A stretch of DNA of 41,853 nt from an uncultured bacterium (GCA_947169285.1 CAMVPB010000008.1:1-41853), one strand, 5' to 3'; counted from the stretch's first letter, positions 1 to 8,658 are shown. The notes: a model not told the origin generated them from the letters alone. Translations and numbers: made by a program.

Positions 1-149
1 CTTATTAAATAATTTTTACATTATTTGGTATCACATCATTTACAATTATACAAATTTTAACATTAAAGTAATATTTATCGTTTACACTAGATTATATATT
101 ATATAGATATTTTTTTAATAATATTGTATAATTAATTAAGGTGATATCA

Positions 150-680
150 GTGAATTTTACAACACATAAAAATAGAGGAATGTTTTTGGAAAACATAATT
201 AATGAAACTAACTCTTATTACGTTTCTACTGATAAAGCTTTAATATTTAAAAAGCCTACACCTATTAAAGTAATTAATGTAAATTATCCAAATAATAAAG
301 CTGTCATTGATAAAGCAGTATTTGATCACATATCAACATTAGATTATAATGGACTTTACAAAGGAAAATATATTGAATTTGATGCAAAAGAATCAAAAAA
401 TAAAATGTCTTTCCCTTTATCAAACATTAAGGAGCACCAATTATTGCATATTAAAAGCGTTATAAGACACAACGGAATTGCCTTTTTAATAATATTTATG
501 TGTAATGAGTTTTATTTATTTAAAGGAGAAACATTAATTGAATTTATTAAAAACAATAATAGGAAATCAATTCCATTTGAATTTATCAAAAAAAACGGAT
601 ATAAGATTAATGAAAAATTTATTCCAAGGCTTGATTATTTAAAAATTGTTGATGATATATATTTTAAGGAGGATTTATGA
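150..680 (+). CDS. recU: Holliday junction resolvase RecU
   Basis: RecU cuts four-way DNA junctions during recombinational repair and chromosome segregation in Firmicutes. The product (176 residues) carries the family signature: NRGM near the N-terminus, TNSYY, KKPTPIKV, then the nuclease core STLDYNG, GKYIEFDAKE and SFPL, which supply the acidic residues and lysine of the active site. I chose the GTG at 150 because AAGGTG at 138-143 sits at normal Shine-Dalgarno distance from it; the in-frame GTG at 141 overlaps that site. The protein lacks the roughly 30-residue N-terminal extension of B. subtilis RecU, as I remember it. The stop overlaps the ponA start (ATGA), so the two are translationally coupled, the same recU-ponA pairing as in Bacillus. 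A TATAAT lies at 127-132 with no clear -35 box. Confidence 0.93.
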   Translation: MNFTTHKNRGMFLENIINETNSYYVSTDKALIFKKPTPIKVINVNYPNNKAVIDKAVFDHISTLDYNGLYKGKYIEFDAKESKNKMSFPLSNIKEHQLLHIKSVIRHNGIAFLIIFMCNEFYLFKGETLIEFIKNNNRKSIPFEFIKKNGYKINEKFIPRLDYLKIVDDIYFKEDL

Positions 681-3550
681 AAAAAATAAATTTTGAAAAA
701 ATTAAAAACTTAAAAAACAATAAATTAAAACTTAAATTTAAAAGAAAAAAAGAAAAACCAATAAATAAAGATGTTGATGAAATAGCATCTATTGAAACAA
801 AAAAAGCCAAAAGAAACAAAAAAAGAATTAGAATTGGCTACTATTTTCTTATATTAATAACTTTTATGGCTATATGTGTATTAATCGGAATGGCTGGCTT
901 TTTCTTCTATATTTACAAAAGCGCACCAGAATTTAATCCTGATAAATTATATAATAAGGAAGCCTCTTTAATATATGACTCGAAAGATAATTTAATAGCT
1001 ACTCTTGGTAGAGAAAAAAGAACTAATATAACTTATGAAGAATTGCCACAAGTTTTTGTTGATGCTTTAGTAGCTACTGAAGATGCTAGATTCTTCCAAC
1101 ATAACGGATTTGATTTACCAAGATTTTTAAAAGCAACTGCTGGTCAATTAATTGGTCAAAGTGGTGCTGGTGGTGCCTCTACTCTAACAATGCAGGTTTC
1201 TAAAAACTATTTCACTTCAATTGAAGCAAGTGGTATTGAAGGTATAATTAGAAAATTTACAGATATATATATGGCAATTTTTAAAATTGAGAAAAATTAT
1301 ACAAAAGAAGAAATAATGGAGATATATTCAAATTATGCATATCTTGGAAGTGGTGCATACGGAGTTGAACAAGCAAGTAAAATTTACTTTGGCAAAAGTG
1401 CAAAAGATATGAGTTTAACTGAAGCAGCATTAATAGCTGGTTTATTCCAGGCTCCTGGTGGATATGATCCATATATTTATCCCGAAAGTGCCGAAGGAAG
1501 ACGTAATCAAGTATTAAATTTAATGGTTAGACATGGGTATATTGATAAAGAAACTGCCGAAATTGCAAAATCTATTCCTGTTAAATCATTATTAGTATCT
1601 GATTCGTATTCTACAATAAACGAATATCAAGGATTTATTAATACAGTTGTAAAAGCTGTTGAGGAAGATACTGGATATAATGCATACGATGTTCCAATGA
1701 TAATTCATTCAACAATGGTTGCTTCTAAACAAGATGTTATAAATAAATTTTATAAAGAAGAAATGGGATATAAATTTAAAGACAAAATGATTCAAGTTGG
1801 AATAGCAGTACTTGATAATAAAACAGGTGCAATTATAGCAGTGGGTACCGGTAGAAATACAAAAGAGCTTACCTTCAACTATGCAACTATGACTAAAGCT
1901 CATCCTGGTTCAACTGCAAAACCAATATTTGAATATGGTCCTGGAATTGAATATAATAAGTGGTCTACTTATACTCCATTCTTTGATGAAAAAGGAGAAA
2001 TAAAATATTCTACTGGAACACCAATAAATAATTGGAACAATTCTTATGAAGGATTACTTACTTTAAAAAAATGTTTATCAAAATCTAAAAACACTTGTGC
2101 ACTTCAAGCATTCCAACAAGTTGATAATGAAACTGTTTACAACTTTGTTACATCAATTGGTATTACACCTGAAACATCAAGTGCAAACAGCAAATTTATA
2201 AATGAAGCCCATTCTGTTGGCGGATTTACTGGTGTTTCTCCCGTTGAACTTGCTGGTGCTTATCAAATTTTTGCAACCGGTGGCTATTATACAAAACCTT
2301 ATTCTTATACTAAGGTTGAATTAATTGAAACTGGCGAAGTAATTGAACCTGATATATCAAAGAAAAAGATTATATCACCTCAAACCGCATATTTAATAAC
2401 AAATATTTTATATGCAGTTACCCCAAGTACAGTTTATGGAATGAATTCAAATATCGCTACCAAAACAGGTACAAGTAGTTATGAGAATAAATTTTTGAGA
2501 AGTTACGGTCTTACTTCTTCAATCATTAGAGATTCTTGGGTAGCGACTTATAGTCCTGACTATACAATGGCCTTTTGGTACGGATATGATGCGTTGGATG
2601 ATGAACATGTTGCTTGTAAATGCTACAATACAATGGGATCATCATCATCTAATAGAAATCAAATACAAGGTGTACTTGTTAGAAATATATTTGAAAAGAA
2701 TACAAAATTTAAATATCCAGGAGGAATTGCTAGTGTCGAAGTTGAACTTGGCACAATTCCAGCACAAAAAGCATCAGAATTTACACCGTCAAATTTAAAA
2801 GAAAGACATATGTTTATAAGTGGTAGTGAACCAACAGAAACATCTACTAGATTTTCAAAATTAACTGCTCCTACTAACTTAAATATTGTAGAAGTTGGTA
2901 GTGTTGCACATGTTTCATGGACTTCTCCAGGTTTACCTAGTGCTGTTGATAAAGTTTATTTAGAAAGCTATTTTAATAGTGGTTATGGTAAATTTGCTGC
3001 CAAATATTATCAACAAAGATTAGATTATAATGAAAAAAATATTGGTGATTTTGGTTTTGAAATATATCTTGCTAATGGATCTACAACAAAGTATATAGGA
3101 TGGACTGCTAATGAAAACTATGATATTGACTTATCGCTTTATCCTGGAAAATGGGATTCTGTAATTGTTAAATCAGCTTATTCTATATTTAAAGCAAATG
3201 CTAGTAATACTGTTTCAGCTTATTTAGAAGCTCATGAAGAGCCAGTTACAATAAATATTTCTATAAATGATGTTACTATAACAAAAGGATCAACATGGAC
3301 TGGTAGTGATAAGTCAGCAATTACTTCAATTAAAGTAAATGGAGAAGAAATAACTGATTATACTGCTACTTTATCTATATCTACAATTAAGAATTTAAGC
3401 AACGAAGAAATTCCAATAAACACAATGAGGGAACAAGAAGGTAATTATAAAGTAACATATCAGGTAACATTTAAATATCAAACTTCTGAAAACAATATTA
3501 AACAGTTTACACAACCTGTTACCCAAAATGTGACTGTTAAAGCAGAATAA
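677..3550 (+). CDS. ponA: Class A penicillin-binding protein 1A
   Basis: Bifunctional peptidoglycan glycosyltransferase/transpeptidase, 957 residues, anchored in the membrane and acting outside it. A very basic cytoplasmic tail (residues 1-52) precedes one membrane segment (about 53-80). The GT51 domain follows with catalytic Glu135 in ATEDARFF. The transpeptidase domain has Ser412 in STAK, SKN at 470-472 and KTG at 596-598. After about residue 700 there is a linker, a fibronectin-III-like segment (about 730-830) and a further beta-rich, Ig-like tail to the end. Such C-terminal additions are common in Firmicute PBP1 proteins, but this one is long. It shares an ATGA overlap with recU and ends at a hairpin shared with the convergent nth gene. 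The function is secure; the tail domains are inferred from sequence pattern only. Confidence 0.95.
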   Translation: MKKINFEKIKNLKNNKLKLKFKRKKEKPINKDVDEIASIETKKAKRNKKRIRIGYYFLILITFMAICVLIGMAGFFFYIYKSAPEFNPDKLYNKEASLIYDSKDNLIATLGREKRTNITYEELPQVFVDALVATEDARFFQHNGFDLPRFLKATAGQLIGQSGAGGASTLTMQVSKNYFTSIEASGIEGIIRKFTDIYMAIFKIEKNYTKEEIMEIYSNYAYLGSGAYGVEQASKIYFGKSAKDMSLTEAALIAGLFQAPGGYDPYIYPESAEGRRNQVLNLMVRHGYIDKETAEIAKSIPVKSLLVSDSYSTINEYQGFINTVVKAVEEDTGYNAYDVPMIIHSTMVASKQDVINKFYKEEMGYKFKDKMIQVGIAVLDNKTGAIIAVGTGRNTKELTFNYATMTKAHPGSTAKPIFEYGPGIEYNKWSTYTPFFDEKGEIKYSTGTPINNWNNSYEGLLTLKKCLSKSKNTCALQAFQQVDNETVYNFVTSIGITPETSSANSKFINEAHSVGGFTGVSPVELAGAYQIFATGGYYTKPYSYTKVELIETGEVIEPDISKKKIISPQTAYLITNILYAVTPSTVYGMNSNIATKTGTSSYENKFLRSYGLTSSIIRDSWVATYSPDYTMAFWYGYDALDDEHVACKCYNTMGSSSSNRNQIQGVLVRNIFEKNTKFKYPGGIASVEVELGTIPAQKASEFTPSNLKERHMFISGSEPTETSTRFSKLTAPTNLNIVEVGSVAHVSWTSPGLPSAVDKVYLESYFNSGYGKFAAKYYQQRLDYNEKNIGDFGFEIYLANGSTTKYIGWTANENYDIDLSLYPGKWDSVIVKSAYSIFKANASNTVSAYLEAHEEPVTINISINDVTITKGSTWTGSDKSAITSIKVNGEEITDYTATLSISTIKNLSNEEIPINTMREQEGNYKVTYQVTFKYQTSENNIKQFTQPVTQNVTVKAE

Positions 3551-3578
3551 AAAAGGAATTAAAATTCCTTTTTTATTT
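3549..3578. terminator. Bidirectional terminator between ponA and nth
   Basis: AAAAGGAA and TTCCTTTT arms around a short loop, with A-runs on the left and T-runs on the right. The hairpin can therefore end both the rightward ponA and the leftward nth transcripts. It overlaps the last codons of nth. Confidence 0.8.
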
Positions 3579-4188
3579 TATCTTTTGATTTACATTCATT
3601 ATATAATTCACACATATGACAGCTTGGTTTTTTACTAGTACAAATATATCTTCCAAATAATACTAATTGCTGACCTATTTTCTTATAATCAAATCCTTTA
3701 AAATACTTGTATAGTTTTTTTTCAATTGTTAAAACCTTATCATTTTTTTTAGCAATTCCAAATCTTTTTGAAACTCTCGTTACATGGGTATCAACTGCTA
3801 TATAACTTTCATTATATAGCACAGATAATATCACATTAGCACTCTTTCTGCCTACTCCAGGTATACTTTCTAAAAATCCCCTATCATTAGGAACTTTATC
3901 ATATGGTAATAAGGCACTTGTTATCTCTTTAAAATACTTAGCTTTACTCTTATAAAAGCCAAGACTTGATATTAATTTTTCAATCTTTTCAATAGTTAAA
4001 TTGTTTAATTTCTCTAATGTATTATACTTTTCATATATGTCTTTCATTACTAAGTTTACTCTTTTATCAGTTGTTTGAGCACTAAGCATTGTGCTTATTA
4101 CTAATTCATAATCATTAGTAAATTCAAGTTCACATTTAGGATCAGGAAAATTTTTATTTAAAACTTTAACAGCACTATTTATTTTCAT
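3559..4188 (-). CDS. nth: Endonuclease III
   Basis: Base-excision repair DNA glycosylase/AP lyase that removes oxidised pyrimidines. Visible features are the helix-hairpin-helix LESIPGVGRKSANVILS with the catalytic lysine, the aspartate in AVDTHVTRV, and a C-terminal [4Fe-4S] loop with cysteines spaced C-x6-C-x2-C-x5-C (CTSKKPSCHMCELYNEC). Length (209 residues) is normal. The gene overlaps the end of dnaD by at least 14 bases, as in the dnaD-nth pair of Bacillus, so translation is probably coupled. Three in-frame ATGs lie at 4197, 4194 and 4188; I took 4188, which gives the most typical N-terminus, but the exact start is uncertain because no strong ribosome-binding site picks one. Confidence 0.93.
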   Translation of the reverse strand: MKINSAVKVLNKNFPDPKCELEFTNDYELVISTMLSAQTTDKRVNLVMKDIYEKYNTLEKLNNLTIEKIEKLISSLGFYKSKAKYFKEITSALLPYDKVPNDRGFLESIPGVGRKSANVILSVLYNESYIAVDTHVTRVSKRFGIAKKNDKVLTIEKKLYKYFKGFDYKKIGQQLVLFGRYICTSKKPSCHMCELYNECKSKDKIKKEF

Positions 4189-4774
4189 TGTCATCATCTA
4201 ACCAATTATAATCAAACACTTGAGTAGAACCGGTATCGTTGCTTATATTAATTTTCTTTTTAGTCCACTCATATATTATTTTATCGATATATCTTAAATT
4301 ATAAACACCATTTAAAATAGCTTCTTTTAAAGCTGATTTAATAGTGTCTTCTGATACGCCGCCTTCTAACCACTTATTGATAGTTTCATATTCAATTGGG
4401 GATAAAGTTCTAGAAAATTCTTTTTCAAATGCACTGTAAATATCAGTTTCTTTTTTTTCATCAGGTAAATCAAGTAATAATTTATTATATAAATTATCTA
4501 AAGATATTTCTTCTTTTATTTTATCACTATCTTTAGTTACTTTTACCTCAATTAATCCTTTGGTAACTAGTGTGTCAAAAGCAGATAATGTTTCTTCTTC
4601 TGTCAAAGAAATAAATTTGTTTATTTTAGAAATATCCATTTCAGAATCTATATTTATAAAAAATATCAACAATAAAAATTCATTAATATTCAAATTAAAT
4701 TTTTTAATATTTTTTAGTATCAAAGGATTAATTACAAAATCCTTTTCTTTTATTATTTCTCTTAGTCTATCCAT
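4175..4774 (-). CDS. dnaD: Replication initiation protein DnaD
   Basis: DnaD takes part in primosome assembly at oriC and at restarted forks in low-GC Gram-positives. The 199-residue product has an N-terminal winged-helix-like half (LLIFFINIDSEMDISKINKFISLTEEETLSAFDTLVTKGLIEV) and the C-terminal DnaD/DnaB_2 domain recognisable by TIKSALKEAILNGVYNLRYI followed by DKIIYEWTKK, with an acidic tail. GGAG lies 7 bases before the ATG. It is the first gene of a dnaD-nth unit facing ponA, an arrangement I recall from B. subtilis. Sequence conservation is moderate, but the C-terminal motif and context make the call firm. Confidence 0.9.
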   Translation of the reverse strand: MDRLREIIKEKDFVINPLILKNIKKFNLNINEFLLLIFFINIDSEMDISKINKFISLTEEETLSAFDTLVTKGLIEVKVTKDSDKIKEEISLDNLYNKLLLDLPDEKKETDIYSAFEKEFSRTLSPIEYETINKWLEGGVSEDTIKSALKEAILNGVYNLRYIDKIIYEWTKKKINISNDTGSTQVFDYNWLDDDNENK

Positions 4775-4805
4775 AATCTACTCCATAATATTTATTATAA
4801 TTTAT

Positions 4806-5582
4806 TTATTTAAGATTTGAAAGATAATTTTTTTCTTTTTTTGTAAAAATATATTTATTACTAACATTTAAACTATTCCAGACTTCTAAATAATGATTAC
4901 ATTCTTTAATTTCATTAAAATATATTTCAAAACAACTTTCTAAATCATTATTTTTTATAAAAGATAATAATTTCTTATAACCTTTAGTTTTAAAGACTTT
5001 ATCTAATTCTGCTTTTTTCTTGTCATAACTAATTTCTTTTATAAATGATTTATTATTAATAATAAATTTTTTCAATTCATCAGATAATTCAAAATTTAAA
5101 ATTGACATAAATCTTAATGCTCTTAAAATCCTTGTTTTATCTTCTTCTAGTCTAATACTAATATCACCTATTACATTAATTACTTTATTATTAATATCAT
5201 TTATTCCATTATACACATCAATTATATTATCATTTATGTCTACATATATTGAATTCATAGTAAAATCTCTTCTTTTAGCATCTTCTTCTAAATCATTACT
5301 ATATTCAATACTCACGGGTTTATTATTTTTATATTCTAACTCTTTTCTAAAAGTAGTTATAGATATATTATAATAGTCTATTCTAAATTTAATACAAAAG
5401 TATTCTGGATATTCTATTTCATAATTAAATGCTTCCTTTAACATTTTAAAGGGCATATTTGTCGCTATATCTATATCATTAGAATTTATTCCTAATAATT
5501 TATCTCTTATATATCCACCAACTATATATGAAGAATATCCTTTATTATTTATTTTATTTAATATCTCTTTAATTTTATCCAT
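4806..5582 (-). CDS. cca: CCA-adding enzyme / poly(A) polymerase family, short form
   Basis: Class II nucleotidyltransferase expected to add or repair the 3' CCA of tRNAs. The head domain is complete: VGGYIRD (residues 21-27), the metal-binding DID at 36-38, RRDFTMNSIY and EDKTRILRALRF. At 258 residues it is much shorter than typical Firmicute enzymes (about 400), because most of the body/tail region that grips tRNA is missing or reduced. It is flanked by intact genes and shows no internal frameshift, so this looks like a compact form and not a fragment. There is no Shine-Dalgarno sequence; a TATAAT (5588-5593) ends five bases before the ATG, which suggests a leaderless mRNA. It lies just downstream of the HU gene terminator. 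Confidence 0.85.
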   Translation of the reverse strand: MDKIKEILNKINNKGYSSYIVGGYIRDKLLGINSNDIDIATNMPFKMLKEAFNYEIEYPEYFCIKFRIDYYNISITTFRKELEYKNNKPVSIEYSNDLEEDAKRRDFTMNSIYVDINDNIIDVYNGINDINNKVINVIGDISIRLEEDKTRILRALRFMSILNFELSDELKKFIINNKSFIKEISYDKKKAELDKVFKTKGYKKLLSFIKNNDLESCFEIYFNEIKECNHYLEVWNSLNVSNKYIFTKKEKNYLSNLK

Positions 5583-5600
5583 AATATATTATAAAAGTCT

Positions 5601-5626
5601 AAAAAAAAAGCCTTAGGCTTTTTTTA
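5601..5626 (-). terminator. Terminator of the HU gene
   Basis: AAGCC/GGCTT stem flanked by long A- and T-runs, overlapping the HU stop codon. It is symmetric and could stop transcription from either side. Confidence 0.8.
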
Positions 5627-5896
5627 GTTTAAAGCATCTTTTAATTTACTTCCAGCTTTAAAAGTTGCAACTGTTTTAGCAGCAATCTTGATAGGTTTTT
5701 TAGTTAATGGATTAATACCATTTCTTGCAGCTCTTTTTTTAGCAGCAAATGTTCCAAAACCAACTAAAGTAACTTTACCTTGTTTCTTTAAACCAGTTTT
5801 GATTCCTTCAAGAGTAGCATCTAATGCTCTAGCAGCATCAGCTTTAGTTAAACCAGCTTTTGTAGCAACTAATTCTACTAAATCTTGTTTAGACAT
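5624..5896 (-). CDS. hup: DNA-binding protein HU
   Basis: Histone-like nucleoid protein, 90 residues, the usual family length. It starts MSKQDLVELVATKAGLTKADAARAL, contains the GFGTFAAKKRAARNGINPLTKKPI arm region that wraps into the minor groove, and ends with the AGSKLKDALN helix. GGGAGG precedes the ATG. It stands directly downstream of spoIVA, as hbs follows spoIVA in B. subtilis, but has its own strong promoter at 5947-5974 and its own terminator, so it should be expressed constitutively. Confidence 0.97.
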   Translation of the reverse strand: MSKQDLVELVATKAGLTKADAARALDATLEGIKTGLKKQGKVTLVGFGTFAAKKRAARNGINPLTKKPIKIAAKTVATFKAGSKLKDALN

Positions 5897-5920
5897 TTAA
5901 TTCTACCTCCCGTATGAATT

Positions 5921-5939
5921 TAAGCACATACTATGCTTA
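5921..5939. promoter_or_regulatory. Inverted repeat in the HU 5' leader
   Basis: TAAGCA and TGCTTA arms, 7 bases apart, fall at about +1 to +20 of the HU transcript. It could be an operator or an mRNA hairpin. Six-base arms are short, so chance is possible. Confidence 0.35.
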
Positions 5940-5946
5940 CATTTTC

Positions 5947-5974
5947 ATTTTACCATAACTACGCCATAAATCAA
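5947..5974 (-). promoter_or_regulatory. Vegetative promoter of the HU gene
   Basis: On the minus strand TTGATT (5969-5974), a 16-base spacer and TAAAAT (5947-5952), followed by a roughly 40-base leader with a strong Shine-Dalgarno. Confidence 0.7.
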
Positions 5975-5990
5975 GTATTTTTATAAAAAA

Positions 5991-6014
5991 AATAAAGGTT
6001 TTTACCTTTATTTA
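5991..6014 (-). terminator. Terminator of spoIVA
   Basis: AATAAAGGT/ACCTTTATT hairpin with a four-base loop and a long T-run on the minus strand, just after the spoIVA stop. It separates spoIVA from the HU gene. Confidence 0.8.
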
Positions 6015-7490
6015 CTATAAAACAATCGCTATTAAAGTATTACTTCCTTTATTTACCATTTTAGTTAATGTTTGACAAAGTTTATATCTAGCAGAGTCTG
6101 GTAACATTGCAAGTTTAGCTTGAATGCCTTCTTGAACAATAACATCAAGACTTCTACCAAATATTTCACTTTTCCAAATATCTTCACCCTCTTCTCCATC
6201 TTTCATTAGCGAGTCAATTAATTGCTTACTCTGAAGTTCAGTTCCAATTATTGGTTCAAATGTACTTTCTACATCAACTTTTAACATATGTATTGAAGAT
6301 GCTACTGCTTTTAATTTAACTCCATATCTTCCGCCTTGTTTGATAATTTCAGGTTTTTCGAGTTTCATATCGGAAAGTTTTGGTGATGCTATTCCATAAC
6401 CTGTTTGATAAACTTGTTTTAAAGCATCTTTTATTCCATTATAATCATTTCTTCCTTCATTAAAGTCTTGGAATATTTTTAATAATTCGGCTTTAGAATT
6501 AATACTAACACCTGCCACTTCATGCAAAACGCTTTCAAATAATTCTTCCGGTGCCTCCAATGTTAACGTTACTTCCCTATTATTAGTATTTACATTTGAA
6601 ATATATGCTTTTTTAATACTGTCAGATTCTTCAAAATCTAAATTAATTTTATCTACATCTTTTAATTTATCAATACTTGTTACACAATCTTTAATTTTAT
6701 TTAAATATTCCATCTTTACAGGATGATTTTTATTAAGAACTCCAATCCAATCTGGAATATTTACTTCAATGTGATCAATTGGAAATTCATACAACGCAGT
6801 TTTTAAAATATTTAACACATCTTCTTCAGTCATTGATTCAACTGACATAGGTATTACCGGTACATCATACATTTCTCTTAAACTATTAGTGATATTGACT
6901 GTTTCTGGATTTTCTGGATGAGTTGTATTAAATATGACTATAAATGGTTTATTAATTTCTTTAAGTTCTGTTATAACTTTCTTTTCAGCCTCAATAAAGT
7001 TTTCACGAGGGAGTTCTCCAAAAGAACCATCAGTAGTTACAACAATACCTATTGTAGCATGATCTTTAATTACTTTTTCAGTTCCAATTTCAGCTGCTTC
7101 TACAAAAGGTAGTTCAGTATCAAACCATGGTGTTTTAACCATTCTAGGATTTCCTAAATCATCAGCATATCCTTTTGCCATTGGAGTTACATATCCAACA
7201 CAATCAACTAATTTAATATTAGTTGTAAACTCATCCACTTTAATAGTGGCTCCATTAGAAGGGACAAATTTTGGCTCAACAGTCATTATTGTTTTACCAG
7301 CAGATGTCTGAGGTATTTCATCTAAACATCTTTTCTTTTCATCTTCATCAATAACATTAGGTATTACAAGTGTTTCTATAAATTTCTTTATAAATGTAGA
7401 TTTACCAGTTCTAACAGAACCTACAACCCCTAAATATATTTCTCCATTAGAAGCACTTGAAATACTTTCTATAATCTCCTTTTTATTCAT
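6015..7490 (-). CDS. spoIVA: Stage IV sporulation protein A (coat morphogenetic ATPase)
   Basis: SpoIVA polymerises, using ATP, on the outer forespore membrane and forms the platform for the spore coat; it is found only in endospore formers. The product has 491 residues, almost exactly the B. subtilis length. The Walker A motif GSVRTGKST (Lys30) lies in the N-terminal TRAFAC-type NTPase domain, followed by LVDCVGYVTPMAKGY. The conserved C-terminal region ends NTLIAIVL, resembling the tail needed for membrane anchoring. AAGGTGG precedes the ATG. A promoter matching the sigma-E consensus lies at 7523-7551, which would restrict expression to the mother cell during sporulation. Linkage to the HU gene is conserved with Bacillus. 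No truncation or damaged motif was seen, so the gene appears to be under selection. Confidence 0.96.
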   Translation of the reverse strand: MNKKEIIESISSASNGEIYLGVVGSVRTGKSTFIKKFIETLVIPNVIDEDEKKRCLDEIPQTSAGKTIMTVEPKFVPSNGATIKVDEFTTNIKLVDCVGYVTPMAKGYADDLGNPRMVKTPWFDTELPFVEAAEIGTEKVIKDHATIGIVVTTDGSFGELPRENFIEAEKKVITELKEINKPFIVIFNTTHPENPETVNITNSLREMYDVPVIPMSVESMTEEDVLNILKTALYEFPIDHIEVNIPDWIGVLNKNHPVKMEYLNKIKDCVTSIDKLKDVDKINLDFEESDSIKKAYISNVNTNNREVTLTLEAPEELFESVLHEVAGVSINSKAELLKIFQDFNEGRNDYNGIKDALKQVYQTGYGIASPKLSDMKLEKPEIIKQGGRYGVKLKAVASSIHMLKVDVESTFEPIIGTELQSKQLIDSLMKDGEEGEDIWKSEIFGRSLDVIVQEGIQAKLAMLPDSARYKLCQTLTKMVNKGSNTLIAIVL

Positions 7491-7522
7491 ATAATTCCAC
7501 CTTTTCTAAGTTTTTTCATTTA

Positions 7523-7551
7523 AATTTATGTGCTAGTATTAAAAAATATAC
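7523..7551 (-). promoter_or_regulatory. Sigma-E-type promoter of spoIVA
   Basis: On the minus strand GTATATT (7545-7551), 14 bases, then CATAAATT (7523-7530). Both boxes fit the B. subtilis sigma-E consensus GHATAHT-N13/14-CATAHAHT at every position. The boxes are seen; use by sigma-E is inferred. Confidence 0.75.
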
Positions 7552-7561
7552 TAAAATTTTG

Positions 7562-7567
7562 TATAAT
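7562..7567 (+). promoter_or_regulatory. -10 box of the HAD-family gene
   Basis: TATAAT on the plus strand with a weak TTAAAA 17 bases upstream. The predicted start (about 7574) directly precedes the AAAGGAG ribosome-binding site, giving a very short leader. It overlaps the divergent spoIVA promoter region. Confidence 0.5.
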
Positions 7568-7585
7568 AATGTTCAAAGGAGTATT

Positions 7586-8113
7586 ATGAATATAGTTTTT
7601 TTAGATATAGATGGTGTTTTACAACCTTATAATTCTGGGTATAGATTTTTAAATGTTGATAAAACCATAATTGAAAAGTTATCAATTTTATATAATACTG
7701 ATTATTCAAGGTATGACTTTTGGGATGTTGCAGCAGTATATTACGATTGGGATGAACAAGCTGTTGCTAGGTTAAAATATATTTTAAATGAAACTAACTC
7801 CAAAATAATCATTTCTAGTAATTGGAGAAGTAAAACATTTCCAAATAAAATGATAGATTTATTGAAAATACATAATTTAGATAATTATTGGATAGCTGAT
7901 AATATAATATTTGACTATCAAGAAAATAATACTTTAGCTAAAAGAAGATCAAAAGAAATAAATCATTCACTAGAAAAATATAATATAAAAAACTTTGTTA
8001 TATTAGATGATGAAAAAGAATTAGAAATTTATTTTCCTAATAATTCTGTTATTACTCATAACATAATTGAAATAAAAGATATGAAAAAATGTATTAAAAT
8101 TTTAAAATTTTAA
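7586..8113 (+). CDS. HAD-superfamily hydrolase-like protein
   Basis: A 175-residue protein with HAD phosphohydrolase motifs: FLDIDGVL at the N-terminus (nucleophile and acid/base Asp), ISSNWRS (motif II Ser) and FVILDDEKELE (acidic motif). The ISSNWR form and the overall length resemble the HAD domain family associated with Swiss-army-knife RNA repair proteins, a tentative placement made from memory. The substrate is unknown. The ATG at 7586 follows AAAGGAG; an upstream TTG at 7559 lies within the promoter and is unlikely. It diverges from spoIVA and converges on trmL, sharing a long terminator with it. Confidence 0.75.
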   Translation: MNIVFLDIDGVLQPYNSGYRFLNVDKTIIEKLSILYNTDYSRYDFWDVAAVYYDWDEQAVARLKYILNETNSKIIISSNWRSKTFPNKMIDLLKIHNLDNYWIADNIIFDYQENNTLAKRRSKEINHSLEKYNIKNFVILDDEKELEIYFPNNSVITHNIIEIKDMKKCIKILKF

Positions 8114-8123
8114 TACATTTTTT
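8086..8123. terminator. Bidirectional terminator between the HAD gene and trmL
   Basis: A long, near-perfect A/T-rich inverted repeat (AATGTATTAAAATT and its complement) with A-run and T-run on opposite sides. It covers the last codons of the HAD gene and reaches the trmL stop. Confidence 0.8.
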
Positions 8124-8628
8124 AATCCTCAATATAAGTTTTACTTTTATGAGGCTCATCCCTTAATAAATCATTATAATTTTGCTGTCTTAAAGCTTCA
8201 TATACCATAATCGCAACCGTATTAGAAAGATTTAAAGCTCTTACATTAGAAGTCATTGGTATTCTAATACATCTATCAATGTAAGGTTTTAAAATTTCTT
8301 TAGGAATACCAGTGGATTCTTTACCAAATATAAAATAGATATTTTTAGATGAATCACTATAATCAAAAGAGTCCCCTGTCTTATGACCATATCTAGTTAA
8401 AAAATAATACTCACCTTTATTTCTTTCAAAAAATTCATCTATATTTTCATAAACAGTATAATCACATTTATCAATATAATTAACACCACTTCTTCTAATA
8501 TATTTCTCATCTAAACTAAAGCCCAAAGGTTTAATTAAATGAAGCTTAGAATTAGTTGCTACACATGTTCTCATAATATTACCAGTATTCCCTGGTATCT
8601 CTGGTTCAAATAAAACTATATTAATCAT
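8122..8628 (-). CDS. trmL: tRNA (cytidine/uridine-34 2'-O)-methyltransferase TrmL
   Basis: SPOUT-class methyltransferase that modifies the wobble ribose of tRNA-Leu isoacceptors using S-adenosylmethionine. The 168-residue product shows the family motifs: INIVLFEPEIPGNTGNIMRT at the N-terminus, then FIFGKESTGIPKEIL and RIPMTSNVRALNLSNTVAI, which form the trefoil-knot cofactor site. The start at 8628 follows a GGAAGTG site and gives the canonical N-terminus; an upstream in-frame extension has no support. A TGATAAAAT extended -10 with TTGTTA 18 bases upstream lies between this gene and the preceding terminator, so it probably has its own promoter. Confidence 0.93.
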   Translation of the reverse strand: MINIVLFEPEIPGNTGNIMRTCVATNSKLHLIKPLGFSLDEKYIRRSGVNYIDKCDYTVYENIDEFFERNKGEYYFLTRYGHKTGDSFDYSDSSKNIYFIFGKESTGIPKEILKPYIDRCIRIPMTSNVRALNLSNTVAIMVYEALRQQNYNDLLRDEPHKSKTYIED

Positions 8629-8658
8629 ATAATCACTTCCAAAAAGTATTTTATCACA

